From: Batillaria attramentaria
Lineage: Eukaryota > Mollusca > Gastropoda > Batillariidae
Reading direction: 5' to 3'
Assembly: GCA_018292915.2 (NCBI GenBank)
Contig: JACVVK020000170.1
Span: 35,001-99,000 of the forward strand
DNA length: 64,000 nucleotides
Notes under the pieces: generated by a model
What the model was told of the DNA's origin: nothing
The model's input: the letters and a program-made list of their open reading frames with translations, nothing else
Databases searched by the model: none
Position numbers and translations under genes: made by a program
Part shown: one piece after another, positions 1 to 12,017 of the stretch
Layout: each line of letters begins with the position of its first letter
Position numbering within the stretch: the first letter of the stretch is position 1

Positions 1-59
1 CTGGTGTCCAAATTCCTCGTAACAGCAAATTCGCTGCGTCTGACCAGCCTCTAAGTGGG

Positions 60-510
60 TGCGGTAGAGAGGGAGGGTGCTTTATAGTGAGTGGGTGAGT
101 GAGAGGGTGGGTAAGTGCGTGAGTGTGCGGGTGAATGAGCGAGTTAGAAGATGGGCGTGAGTGGGTGAGTGAGTGAGTAAGCTAATTAGAAGGTGAGTGT
201 GCGGGTGAAGTGAGCGGTTACAAGGTGGGTGGGTACGTGAGTGGGTGAGTGGGTGAGTAAGCTGATTAGAAGGTGGGCGAGTGCGTGAGTGGGTGAGTTA
301 GTGGGTGGGTTAGTGAGCGAGTTAGAAGGTGCGAGAGTGGGTGAGTGAGTAGGTGTCAGCGAGTTAGAAGGTGGGTGAGCACGTGAATCGGTGGGTGAGT
401 GAATGAATGAGGTGAGCAGATGAGTGCATGGGTGGGTGAGTGCGTGGGTGGGTGAGTGAGCGCGCTGGTGTATGGCTGGGTGACTGTGTGAGTGCATCTG
501 TGAGTGTCTG
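60..510. repeat. GTGA/GTGGGT-rich minisatellite
   Basis: Seen in sequence: an irregular G/T-rich array of gtgagtgagtgggtgag-type words, interrupted about every 50-60 bases by variants of 'agttagaaggtg'. It lies just upstream of the splice acceptor at 565, so it is intronic in the membrane-protein gene. Apparent ORFs across it (His/Thr/Ser/Pro-rich on the opposite strand) are products of the repeat. Confidence 0.8.
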
Positions 511-565
511 TGTCTACTTATAATCATGCCTACTTCAAAATCATTTGTTATGCGTGTTTGAACAG

Positions 566-877
566 GCAAGACCACAGACTCTCCGGACCAGATAGAGCGC
601 CTGAACACAGGGGCGCTGATCGGGGGCGTTCTGGGCGGAGTCTGCTTCGTCATCATCATGGGCATACTGTGTGGACGATGCGTGGGGGACAACGGCCCCC
701 GACAGCCCCCCGAGCATCGTCCCGCAGCCTTCTACCACAGCCACGCCCCGCCGAGCACCGATACGTCAGCTGTGTCAAGGGCCGTGCACATGGTACAGAA
801 CAATAACGCAGTGTTTATGGTGCACCATGCTACCGGAGGAGCTGTGTCTCCGTCGCATCTTTCTTCCGTCAGCTCAG
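566..877 (+). CDS. membrane protein, exon with transmembrane helix
   Basis: Acceptor AG at 564-565, donor GT at 878-879 (cag|gtatgt). It enters with two bases of a split codon and leaves with one. It encodes the membrane helix and the juxtamembrane CGRC. Confidence 0.72.
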
Positions 878-1732
878 GTATGTCGTAATTTCCGTTCAGA
901 TATAGTGCGTTTCGTTAATCAGTCACCATCGATTTTCGGCGATAACTTTTTAGTTTTCCCATTTCTTTTAGGCATAAGTGATTTTTTTGTGAAAAAAGCT
1001 ATAGAAATGTATGGAATTCAGCCTAAAATATACCTCCGCCAAGCCTCAAATTGACAATGACGTCAAAGGTAATCACGCTCGGTAACTGACGTGTGCTCCT
1101 GAAGCCTTCACGAAACAGCAAGAAACAGTGACGTCAGTGAATGACGTCAAAGTGTTATTCTGGAATAGTTACATTTTGTAAAAAGGACTTGTAAGGTTTA
1201 CAAAAAGGCAATGAAAATGCCGATTTTAGATTGTTTCGCTTACGCTGGGAAGAAACGGAGAACCTGTTCCAAGCTTTGCCTTCGTGTTTATTATGAAACG
1301 ATAATACCGGCCCCCGTAGTGTAGTGGTTAGCACTTCGGACCATGGACCGGGAGACCCGAGTTCGAGTCCCAGCCGAGGCAAGCGGGATTTTTCCTACCT
1401 AGGTCGGCTCCTACCCAGAGCGGGTGTGCTATGGGCCCATTGGGGAGGCTGTTGCCACACGGCTGAGATTCACCCACTTCACGGGTGCGACTTTGGGGGT
1501 GCTTCCCTTGGTATGACACGTCTTATGACGTGGATGATTACACGGCCGGTGTCATAAAGTTGTTCGACCCCCATAGTACATGGACCCCCCCCCCCCCCCG
1601 GTCCAATAACTTTAAAGTTAATGGACCCCTCCTATAGTTGTTGGACCCCCCTGTTACTTAAAGGTGTTTCTCATTACTTAAGGTATTTTAACCCATGTCG
1701 TGATTGTTTATAGATCTCCCTGTGATGTTTGA

Positions 1733-1775
<43 letters not shown>

Positions 1776-2227
1776 GAAGGTTTTAATATGAGTCGTGTAA
1801 AATTCACGCTCCATTCCAGTTATTTTCATCAAAAATTATTGGTTATTATCAACATGTCTACAAAAATAAATGATTCTTGGTATTGAAAGAAAAAAAATCT
1901 CAATGGTAAATATTTTCTAAGAAAACCTTTAAGAGGCCAGCAGAAACAATCATTATAAAACTTTAAACCGTGGTTAAAATACAGAACTGAACAAAACGTG
2001 GTTTACAAGGGATGGCGATTTACAAAAGACGTAAACATGTCGGAATCACAGACTTCACATCAACAAAATTAATAAACTGCCTGAAATATTAAAATGACAA
2101 TATTTTTTTTTATTTACTCCTCCGTGTACACCCCCCCCCCCCCCCTCCTCTCACTTACGTCGTATTGACTCTGCCCCTCCGTACATATGACGCAACCACG
2201 CCACCCCTCTCCATCCGTCCATATTGA

Positions 2228-2258
<31 letters not shown>

Positions 2259-4505
2259 ACACCGTCACACACGCGCGCGCGCACAACGTCAAAATTCACA
2301 CATCCACTACAGATCGCTACCCGTTAACCCACATACCCCCTCCCCACCCCTCCGAGCAGATACGACCCCCCCCCCCCTCCCTACACATCGTCCAAACACT
2401 CACTCTCACGCCCACCACCCCGATATTGACCCCCGCCCCCCATCCCGACTTATCAGTCCATATTCTATCACCGTCAATATTGACAATATCAGTTTTAATT
2501 GAAGAAATATGTTTAGCGCACCGTCAGTTCACACATCGGCAACACTGACACCGACACCCCCCCCCCCTCCAACACACACACACGCCTGAATACGCACACA
2601 CGGCAAACAGAGATACTTTGTTATTTATCTTTTTATTTGATAGCATATTTTCCTTCAGAAATCCAATGTGTCTGCGTCAATACCTCAGCTAGTTCAGTTT
2701 ACCTGTACCAAGGTTACTCCTAAACCATAATGTGTCGTGTACGAGTGATAGAAAAGAGAATAGAGCTATAAGTAATTGAATTTTGTTTAAGTGAAAGGGG
2801 GGTCCAACAACCATAGAGGGGGTCCAATAATTATACCCTCCTATTATAATTGTTGGACCCCGGGGGTCCATTAACTTTAAAGTTATTGGACCGGGGGGTC
2901 CATTACTTGGGGGGTCCATTAACTATACCACACCGGCACCGCAGGTGCCGTAGTGCTCGGGCCTGGTTAGTGCCGGGATGTTTATGACACTGAGGAAGCG
3001 TGGAATGCGGCCCTGTCCCGCAGTCCCAAACCACACGGACCTCCATAGCATCATCTTACCATCATCCTCATCTCCATCATCATGCATAATAAAAAATGCC
3101 CCAGCTTTCAAGCCCTCCGTGGATTCCACCCATGACCTAGGAGGAACACCACTGGAACTGGCAAAGAGTTGGGGCAGCAAAAAAAAACAAAAACAAAACA
3201 AAAAAAAACACGATAATAATAACAGTTACAGTTTATTAATGCATTACTATTACGGATACTCCATTACGCGTATTACAGATACTTTTTTTTTTCTTCACTC
3301 CCACAGGCGTTAACGGCGTCACCAACATGGCTTTCAGCAGCAGCGGAGATCAGCTGAACGCGTCCCTCACTTCCAGCTACGGTTTTCCGGGGCCTCCCGT
3401 CGGAATTCCACCCCCTGCCTACACGGACTCCATGCTTGCCACGCATCCGCCCAGAATCGCCCCTTCCCCACGACACCAAGCGACGCTCCAGTCGGAAGAT
3501 GGAGGGGAGACGGCGGCTTCTGACGTGGTCGAACACGGCCGCAGTAACGATGCGACAGATGGGGAAGGTGTCACGGACAGGGACGTGACCGTTCGTGACG
3601 GTTTGGTTGGTCGGGACGACGTGACAGGTGGAGAGGGCGTCAGAAATCGGGAGGTGGTAGTTCGTGACGGTTTGGTAGGTAGTTACGCCGCGACAAATGG
3701 TGAGGGTGGTGTGGATTCTGGCGTGACAGCTCGTCAGGACATGGCGAGCGGTGACGAGATTGTCACGAATGACACCGGTGTCACAAATTCTGACAATGTC
3801 ACGACAGAACGTGACGGTATGGTAGGTCGTGGCGTCGTCTCGGATGACGTGGACGTGACGGCTCGTGACGGTGTGAGAGAAAGTGACTGTACAACAAACA
3901 GTGCCGACGTCAGGGATGGTGCGGGTGCCACGTCTTCTGACGACGTGACAGATCGTGACACTGTGACTCATCCTGGGGATGCGACTATAGGCACTGACAC
4001 GAACCCTAACAGCGCGACGGGTCGTGACACGGTCGGGGATGTCACGAACCCTGGAGGTCTACCTGTCCTCGCAGCTCTGGTCTCGTCTTCAGGGGGACCC
4101 GCGATGGCTCATGCGTTCTCAGCCTCTCCACAGAGCGCAACCTCCAGAGAGGGTGACGCCTCTGTTGGGCCAACAGCTGCAGCAGCAGACAAAGCCGAGC
4201 AAGAACCAGTAGAAGCACCAACAGAAGCACCGTCTGTGCCAGTCATCGTAGTAACTGGCCCCCATGAACATGGCGACCCAAATCCATTAGCGTCGCCCCC
4301 GAGGAGTGCAGCAGCCCCAGAAGACTTGAGTCCTCTTCAAGACTCTCCCAGGGAGTCCGAGGCTCTGCATTCTGATCACGAGGCTAACCCAGGAGACACC
4401 GTTAGAGTGGCTTCAGAGGCTGTGGCGCAAAATTCGCCCACCCCTTCGCCTTCACCTCCGTCAGAAGGAAACGTGGACTGCTTGCAGGACGAGCCCACTG
4501 AGTAG
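566..4505 (+). CDS. single-pass membrane protein, 3' part of gene (two exons, joined)
   Basis: C-terminal part of a membrane protein whose upstream exons lie before the window. Exons 566-877 and 3307-4505 join in phase: G at the first exon end plus GC makes a glycine codon. The encoded part starts with a short acidic ectodomain stub, then a glycine-zipper-like membrane helix (GALIGGVLGGVCFVIIMGIL), then CGRC and a long cytoplasmic tail. The tail has proline-rich stretches with a PPPAY motif (PPxY class, typical WW-domain ligand) near the start of the second exon, then about 170 residues of imperfect Asp/Arg/Val/Thr/Gly-rich repeats (variants of 'VRDGLVG', 'DDVT', 'GEGV'), and an Ala/Pro/Ser/Glu-rich end. 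I do not recognise the family; TM-plus-PPxY architecture is shared by several unrelated adaptor families (for example WBP1- and Shisa-like), so no function is assigned. Stop codon at 4503-4505. Confidence 0.7.
1307..3209 (+). mobile_element. tRNA-derived SINE (family A) split by a later insertion
   Basis: The SINE begins 'ccggcccccgtagtgtag' with RNA polymerase III box-like motifs (A-box around tagtgtagtggttagc, B-box gagttcgagtcc). It continues through a conserved body to 1549, is interrupted by the element at 1550-2932, and resumes at 2937, ending in 'ttggggcagc' plus an A-rich tail. A 9-bp target-site duplication, acgataata, is visible at 1298-1306 and 3210-3218. Full-length relatives are at 24154-24657 and 31759-32254 on the other strand; alignment to them shows the missing piece exactly. 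Confidence 0.88.
1550..2932. mobile_element. foldback/TIR DNA element inserted in the SINE
   Basis: About 1.38 kb flanked by a 4-bp duplication CCGG (1546-1549 and 2933-2936). The ends are imperfect inverted repeats of roughly 100 bp: left starts tgtcataaagttgttc, right ends aactataccaca. Both contain the palindromic core 'ccaataactttaaagtta' beside runs of C or G and repeated 'atggaccccc'. The interior is low-complexity (C tracts, CA repeats, A/T-rich DNA) with no transposase. Superfamily not recognised; probably non-autonomous. Confidence 0.75.
3307..4505 (+). CDS. membrane protein, terminal exon with repetitive acidic tail
   Basis: Acceptor 'cccacag' ends at 3306; the open frame runs without a stop to TAG at 4503-4505. 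The frame continues exactly from the 566-877 exon. Region 3530-4040 is internally repetitive (recurrent cgtgacgg and gtgac words) and encodes a low-complexity charged segment. The opposite strand is also open over much of 3273-3971 because of this composition; that antisense frame is not supported as a gene. Confidence 0.72.
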
Positions 4506-5830
4506 GGGTGCAGCTGGCGTGGTGGTTGAAACGAGATTCGAATTCACCGTACTTCCTGGGTCGTGGTAGACCGACAAGTGCACGTTTATGCCAGTATCGC
4601 CTTCATTTTTTTTTTTGTGTGTGTGTGGAAAACTAAGCGTTATTACTCCAGGTATGCTTCAAATAGATATGTGTGGCATCTGTGTCGAAAAAACGAGAAA
4701 TATTTAAAACATATGTAATTACTTAAAGTAATTACTTAATGTAATTACACATGCTTTAAATATTTCTCTTTTTGATGATGTTACTTATTACAAGTGAACT
4801 GATTAACTAACAAAATGGCCAGTACCAAGTGTGGCGGGAACCAGTCTGGCACCGTCCATCTGAAAGTGTCCTACGAAAAAGCGAAGCAAGACGTATTCTA
4901 TGGTCCCAAGATTCAGCAGGGATATATACGTGTACACAGACTCAGGTTTCGGGTTGCAGACTGGTATTTGTGTCAGGCAAGCACAGCATCTGGCCGTCGG
5001 CACAGCGAGCCAGTGTCGTAGGAACCGCTACTCGTCACAATATGCACAGTATGGGTCGCTAGCGACCCAGGAAGTGTACAGCGTGAGTTTTTACACCAAG
5101 TACGGCGAAGGCTAACCTCTTTATGCCCAGTGTCCTATTTTAAGGACGCACTACAACAGAACTCCAGTATATAATTGTCTTTGAAACTACTCATTTTCGT
5201 CTGTTGGAGAATATCAGAAAATGATGCTTTGTTCAGGGACAGTAATGTGCTTTGTGGCTTCCGTTTTTCTTGTAGTTTACTACAAGCAGCGGTTTTCACC
5301 CTGGCCACCTGCAAAACGTTTTCAGCAAACGAAGCATCACTTCCCACCTCCCTCCTCGACGTCTCCTCCTGCTCACTCCATCCCGCACCCTGTGTCTTGT
5401 GACTGACATTTCGTCAGTGTCCACAGTCTCTCACCACGACTTTTCAGTGGTACTTACAGCATTACGGAGATTATGCCTTGGGTTAATATCTCTTCCTCAA
5501 ACTGGCCCACTCAATCCTGAAACAGCGATACAGCATTTTCCACCAGATCCCCCCCCCCCTCCTCCGGCCCGATACATGTCTTGGAACTCATATTTAAAAA
5601 AAAAATTGTTGATGCGATCATACTCCATAATGGCATGTGTGATAGACAATCACGTGGGTTTAAAAAAAAAACACAACTGATTGGCTGTTTTTTTGTTGTT
5701 GTTGTGTGTTTTTTTTTTTTTGTTTTTTTTTTTTTGGGGGGGGGGGGGGTTCTTAGCCAAAAGAATAATGTACAATCTTGCCAATGGACACATAATAAAT
5801 AAATTAAATTATCCAAATAAACTATACAAC
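4506..5830 (+). other. probable 3' UTR of membrane-protein gene, with hairpin
   Basis: No convincing coding region follows the stop at 4505. A candidate poly(A) signal AATAAA lies at 5794-5799, with another AATAAA close behind. The stretch contains a near-perfect inverted repeat (arms 4695-4723 and 4741-4768, gagaaatatttaaaaca...). It also holds homopolymer runs (5700-5750). Extent of the UTR is inferred, not shown. Confidence 0.35.
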
Positions 5831-6340
5831 TCATTCCGATTTTTCTGATGCGCGTGAACCGTTTTACTGTTCCACTTATTGCTGTTGCAGTTAGTGTAAT
5901 GTTCATGTCATGTTATCGCGTGCAAAAAAATGCCATGTACGCCGGGTCACTTTCCGGTGTTTGCCCTGAATTTTGCTTGTAAAATTTTACTCTTGTCTGC
6001 AACACACAGTTAAAATTACAACTGTCTGAACTCCAGTAGTGCTTTGTTGGCTGAACTCCGCCATTCACTTTACCATATCAGAATATCAGTTATGCAAACG
6101 AACATCTGGCATGAACTCTCTGTCCATACATTTTACAAGTATCTTCTATGACGTTCTTGTGTAAGCCTTAAGTATTTTCATAATTTGGTTTTAAGGCGAT
6201 CCGATCAGTCTGTCAGGCCGGGCACAGTGAAGCTTTGAGCAGTCAAAAGCACTACCCCAGGACTGTGGCCAACAGACTCATCCTTTTTTAAAGATCTAAG
6301 CTCCCAACAAAAAGATTTCCGAACTGTGAACAAAAATTAC

Positions 6341-6933
6341 AGTCGACCGTGCAAGCACAGTCAACTCTCTCACAATTGCAGTTTTCAGCGTCCCTGAAAC
6401 CCCAATAAAAGCCAAGGGGAGCCTGATTTCACAGCTCAGTTTGTGTTTTGACACTGAGCGAGAAAGATCGTGCAGCACCCAACATCCGCTAGACACTGGC
6501 GATGTGTCTCGCTCACTGGCCAAAACCCAAATAATGTCACGGCAAACTCGTGCTCTGGTTTTATATGGGTTCCCGAAGCGCTGAATACTCTGCAACTGTG
6601 ACAGAGTTGCCTTGAGTCGAAGGAGTCGCAGTTTTAAGAAACGCAATGTTTGCGGCTTTCTGTTGAGATTGCAGACCTTTTAGACACATACGTAATCTCA
6701 ACAAAAAGCCGCTAACTCCTGTGACTCTTGTCACAGTTGCTGAGTTTTCAGCGTTTCGTGTTGTATGATACACGAGAAGACTAGTCACTGCGAGCAGTCT
6801 TGCTCAATGTCGAAACGCAAAACTGAGCTGTGAAATCAGGCTGTCCGTGGCGTGTATAGGGGTTTCATGGACGCTGAAACTAACTCTGTAACTGTGACAG
6901 GGTTGACTGTGCATTTTGCACAGTCGGATGGGG
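6341..6933. mobile_element. MITE-like foldback element
   Basis: Arms at about 6341-6480 and 6785-6933 are imperfect inverted copies of each other. Shared words include 'cctgatttcacagctcag' and 'gacagagttgactgtgc'-type sequence in opposite orientation. No transposase is present. A short related piece occurs at 53455-53515. Element boundaries and target-site duplication are not clear. Confidence 0.6.
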
Positions 6934-6937
6934 TTAT

Positions 6938-6939
6938 TT

Positions 6940-6970
<31 letters not shown>
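6938..6970. repeat. (TTTA)n microsatellite
   Basis: About eight tandem ttta units lie just distal to the right arm of the foldback element. Confidence 0.9.
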
Positions 6971-6994
6971 CACAGTTTGCGGCTTTTGTTGGGA

Positions 6995-7320
6995 TTGCAG
7001 ACCTTTAAAATGGTGCATGATCCGAAAGGACGAAAAGTGTGTAGCATTTATTTTAGTGACGAAATAACAAAGCCACGAGCCTGCGTTTATAAAGCAGATG
7101 TGCTATGCTAGTGGTGTCCAGGGGTATGCTGCCCTGGGAGTGGATTTTTTGTTGTTGTTGTTTTTTTGAACGAGACAAAAATCTTTACAATTCCATGCAT
7201 TTTGGCTCGATTTTAAGTGCCTCAGATAAGGCAATACGCTTTTTGTAGGGAGGAAAGGTATTTTGGTTTTGGCAAAGGTGGAACTCCGATAAAAAGTGAA
7301 AGATTTTAAACATCGACAGG
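6995..7320 (+). repeat. dispersed repeat family R3, copy 1
   Basis: Shares a series of blocks with 9380-9690 and 30670-31265: 'catgatccgaaaggacgaaa', 'aaagcagatg', 'gtgtccaggggtatgct', 'gggagtgga', 'gcattttggctcgatttta', 'aagtgc'. No coding capacity and no clear termini. Family unknown to me. Confidence 0.65.
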
Positions 7321-7881
7321 TATCAAGCTTTCATTCAGAAAAAAACAAACCAACCCCCCCCCCCCAAAAAAAAAAAAAAAAAACAAAAAAAAACAAACAA
7401 ACAAAAAAACCGTCGATCAATTGTTTAATTTGTTAGCAGGTCACCGACAGAATGCTTATTCATGATCTTAAGCGCCTCTATGCTGAATCATCACGGATTC
7501 CTGACGACTCACGGCAAACTCGTCTATTGATTTAACATGCCAATAAATATTATCTTGGCTTCTGTGTGTGTGTACACAGTGACTTTCTCTGCTGTCAACC
7601 CAGGTTTCGACCCTGGGCTTTTCAACGGTGGTTGTGAAAAAAAAATTAAATGTCACAAATTTCCGTTTTGCTTGTAGAAAGACAGGTCTGTGTGTTTTGT
7701 GGTGCTTGTATGGCGATGGAAGTCTGGTGTATTCTGAAGTTGATTAGAATGGCATGTGCAAGGGTTTGTGTTGCTGTATTGATTTCTATCGCTTGTAGAT
7801 ATTTTTTTCCTCAAGGGCGCCTGTTCTGAAACTATCTTCATGCAACGCAAATCGTGATATACACACGTTTCAAAAATAAAA

Positions 7882-7882
<1 letters not shown>

Positions 7883-7930
<48 letters not shown>
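7883..7930. repeat. (CA)n microsatellite
   Basis: A perfect CA tract of about 48 bases. The intergenic DNA around it (7330-9380) contains further simple repeats: C runs with CA tracts at 8101-8130 and 8234-8314, and C/A homopolymer runs at 8840-8905. I see no gene in that interval. Confidence 0.95.
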
Positions 7931-7933
<3 letters not shown>

Positions 7934-8099
7934 CACAGCATCAAAGGTCCAAATTAAACATTTATCGCCGTCTAGGCATAACTAGGATCGATCAAAGAAT
8001 ATTTCACATCAGATCTGCTTCACTTGACATTGGTGCACAAATCCATGCACAACAGAACGACTCAGCGTGTTGACAAACTGCACTACACAATGCGCAGGC

Positions 8100-8133
<34 letters not shown>

Positions 8134-8266
8134 CCCACCACCACTACCCCAAACGCACACACACACGCACACTGAGCTTATTTTTGCATACACCAGTGAG
8201 TGTTGTGAGCCTCTTGCATCCTCCCTCCTCCTGCCCCCCCCCCCCCCCAACTTCCAAGCACGCACG

Positions 8267-8317
<51 letters not shown>

Positions 8318-9379
8318 TACATGTACTGCATAACAAACAAGAAGAGCGAGATACATTGTAGTTATGTCTGAGTCATGTCACATTAGACAGAAACCAGCTT
8401 TCAGTGGTCTTCACAGTGTAAAAGCTGAATGACCCACAAATTGTAAATCATGGGTTTCCGGCAAAGCATTCAAAACATACAACCACCAGATACAGGAAGT
8501 CCAACATGACCCTGTTTGTGCCGAGTCTGCAGTCCTAGCAGAGTTTCTCCTTAAATAGTTTCAACTTCAGTCATTACATCACATGCACGACTTGTCTTCA
8601 CTCATGTTCAAACTATCACCTACAAAAGCATGAGCTAAGTCAGGAAAATATAGCGCATTTTCTTGTTGTTTTTTTATGTACCGTTTTCTTTACATGTGTG
8701 TGTGGGGTGTGTTATACTTTTATTTTACTTTTTTTTGTCCCGTCTGTCTGCTTTTGTTTCGTTTATGGTTGTTTGATTTTATCCTACTGCTACCAAATTT
8801 TGTGTGAATGTTTTTATGTTGACCTATATATGTAAATATCCCCCCCCCCACCCCCCCACCCCCCAAAAAAAAAAGAAAAAAAAAAAAGAGAAAAGAAAAA
8901 AAAAGGCACCTCAGCACCATTTCAAGAGTTCCCTGTCAGAACAGAACATAATATCTCTCTTCTTTTTATATATATTGATAGTAAACTCTGGCAGCGAAAC
9001 CAATATATCTTAATCCTGATGTGTGCTCAAAACAAATCATTTCTTATCACAGAAAATGAAGCTCAAAGTGATAATGCCACACACAGAAGTCTCAACGCGT
9101 TGATGATTCGACTACCATTTCCAGAGTGTAGAGAAACCATTAAGCAGTCAGTCCAACTGATAACACTATGATGTCATCACGGGTGGGTGGGTGTTTTGAA
9201 ATTTAGCATCCTTTGTCCACCGCGAAGGTTAAAGTCAATGACAGGGACACTGGAAAAAGCCTGCACAAATTTTGGCTCTGCCGGGGTTCAAATGATATTG
9301 TTGTGAAATTTTGGCATAAATGTCTTTTGGGAATAGCTCAAGATGATATATGAACTGCACCTGACCTGCGCTATTCAGG

Positions 9380-9530
9380 GCTTAGAACGGTCCATGATCC
9401 AAAAAGATGAAAAGTGTGTAACGTTTGTTTTAGTGACAAAGTGGCAAAGCCATGAGCGTGCATCTGTAAAGCAGATGCGTTATACTAAGGGGGTGTCCAG
9501 GGGCATGCTCCCCTGGGAGTGGAATTTTTG

Positions 9531-9561
<31 letters not shown>

Positions 9562-9690
9562 AAATCTGTGCCATTTCATGCATTTTAGCATGATTTTAAG
9601 TGCTTTGCATCAGGAAACACACTTATCATGGGGAACACTGTTTTGTTTCCAAAAGGTGGAAGATTTCAAGCCCTGGCTATCAGAAAATAC
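9380..9690 (+). repeat. dispersed repeat family R3, copy 2 (abuts DHX57 3' end)
   Basis: Same block order as the copy at 6995-7320, interrupted by an A-homopolymer at about 9532-9553. It ends about 40 bases downstream of the helicase stop codon (minus orientation), so it may supply part of that gene's 3' UTR. Confidence 0.65.
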
Positions 9691-9732
9691 AAACATCCCA
9701 AGACAGTTGAATTGTGACGTGTTGGGTGATGA

Positions 9733-9876
9733 TCACTGTGTGGTGATGAGTGTGACGATGGTGCTGATGATGCGACTGCCGCGTGGGCAGGTGGCGAGGT
9801 CCATGTTGGGGTTGGAGATTTTGTCCTCCAGCAGCTTGTCCAGTTCAAGACGTAACTCTTTCAACAGCTCTGCCAC
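9733..9876 (-). CDS. DHX57: DHX57 exon 27 (stop)
   Basis: Encodes [20 protein letters not shown] and [18 protein letters not shown]; stop TGA at 9735-9733. The + strand ORF over this exon is a shadow. Confidence 0.94.
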   Translation of the reverse strand: MAELLKELRLELDKLLEDKISNPNMDLATCPRGSRIISTIVTLITTQ

Positions 9877-11970
9877 CTGAAGGAATATCCTCTCATTAAT
9901 TTTATGTACAGCATCCCTTTCTTCTTTTCTTGTTTAAACAGAGCATCTGTACTCTTTTTAAATTTAAAAAAAAAAAAAACTACTCATATTACTGGATGAT
10001 GACTATCGGCACATACGTTAATCTGTGCAATGTCAAAAGTGCCACCCACTTGATAATTTAAAATTACGCAAAACATCAAAAGTTCATCACACGCACCTGA
10101 CTGGACGATGCCATGAAGCGAATCCATCCTTCGTCAACAGACAAAACAAAGTTTCCCCTGTCAAGGTCTATAGAGATGTGATTCCCGCCAAACAGGAGGA
10201 GAGAATACACAGACACCATGGTGCAATCTCTGATGTACACCTGCAACATGCGGATGTGGTTATGGTTGACTATTCCTCGGCACACATAATATCCATCTCT
10301 TCTGACACGCTCAAGTTGCCACAGGGTTGGAGGATGAAGCGATGAAAGCCTGCTGCTGCCAAGAGCTACTGTATGTGTAAACCTCCACCATACTATGTTG
10401 TCGTCATTGGCTCATGGTCACCATGATAATTATGGTGACCATGACAATGACTGACGTGAGAGTGTGCGAGAGAATGGCGAACGGATGAGCGGGTGCATGT
10501 GTGTGTGTGCTTGTGTGTGTGTCTGCTTCACTGGAGTAAACTTCGAGCATCCCGGAACTAACCCTTCAGTCTGGTAATTGCATGTCATCGTTCGTGTTCG
10601 TTTCCTGCACGGTGTGAGTGCGTGAGTATGTGTGGATGGTTGATTGAATGCATGGGATGCTTTGCACCGCCTCAACAGCCATACACTACATCCTGACAGT
10701 ACCAACACACAGTAACCTTGTTGTAGTCAACCGAAACCACTACAGCTATTCACTCTGGTGCAGGTGGCATGTTTCTGTTTTCCTTGCCATCGGCCACAGA
10801 CTACTCTTCCTCAAAAGATGAAAGTGGGATTTTCGTGTACAGCTGATAATTGTGTGTGTGTTTGTACACAAGGCCAAGACAGGCACTGTAACGAGCCTGC
10901 ACATGATTTTGACTCAAGTTAAAAATACCCCACCTAGTTCCTGCCCACCCGGGATTTGAACCAGGCAGCTCAGCCAAGCAGCTCAGTTACTGTGAATATG
11001 AAACCCTAGTGTAACTTTACACTGCCATCTAAATAGAAAACACAGACAAATACGTACACATAAATCAGCGAAAGCAAACGCCACGTTTCTGAGGACACAC
11101 AAATTACACGTCATCATGGAATTGTCGCATAAACAGAGTTTGAGAATTGCACAGAAGTTGAAAATGCATGTCTCCTGCAATCCTTTCAACACCGAGTTCC
11201 GCAAAAATTCTATGATCTATTGATCCAGCCTTTTGTTTCTCTCACCTTGCTGGTTTTCACCTTCTCGTGGTACACCAGGTAAGGACTCTCGTAATGTCGC
11301 ACCTGGAAGTTGACGGAAGACGGGTGGACATGCACCTGAAAAGAACATTACATTTGAATTTATCCATCCTTAAAATGCAAATGAAGCTTTATGCAGTGAA
11401 TGAATTAAAACTGCTTTGAATGACACAAACTAACATACAAACAAACAAACATACAAACAGGGCAAAAAACAAAAAAACAAACAAACAACAAAAAAACATT
11501 TTTACAGTAAAATAATTTTTCCTTGAAAATACTTACTTATTGGTGTAACTCAAGAACATAGCTCTGTATGCTAGTAGTAACACCATCCGAGAATGAAATG
11601 TATTTTTTAAGGAATACAACAAAAACTGAAACAGAAGGTCAGTGAATTTCAACTTGGTAAAACACGTACAAATCCGTCTGACTTGGTGGCAAATCGAAGC
11701 TCCTCTGCATTTGGGGCCTTCATAACAGCACCTGCAAAGACATAAATCAGTGAGTGACACAATTCACTCTGCTTCCCAGACTTTACGGATAAAATGCACT
11801 TAAAATCACATGCATGCACGCACGCATGAGCACACCTGCACGAGCATGAGCGCACACACACACACACACACACACACACTATCTCTCACCCTCTGCCTCG
11901 AACCATTCAAATCTGTTCAAAAGGTGTAGATCTATACACATGCGCACAAGCACACACACATGTGCACACG

Positions 11971-12017
<47 letters not shown>

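Noticed and set aside
1320..1382. Apparent tRNA gene (A- and B-box-like sequence)
   Set aside because: The same head is followed by the same about 430-bp body in three copies with target-site duplications, so it is a SINE; the acceptor stem does not pair as a tRNA.
2114..2502. Proline- and glycine-rich ORFs at 2.1-2.5 kb
   Set aside because: They follow C runs and CA repeats inside the foldback element and have no coding signature.
3273..3971. 232-residue open frame on the minus strand, antisense to the membrane-protein exon
   Set aside because: It arises from the repetitive gtgac composition of the + strand exon; the + frame continues a spliced membrane protein and has a better structure.
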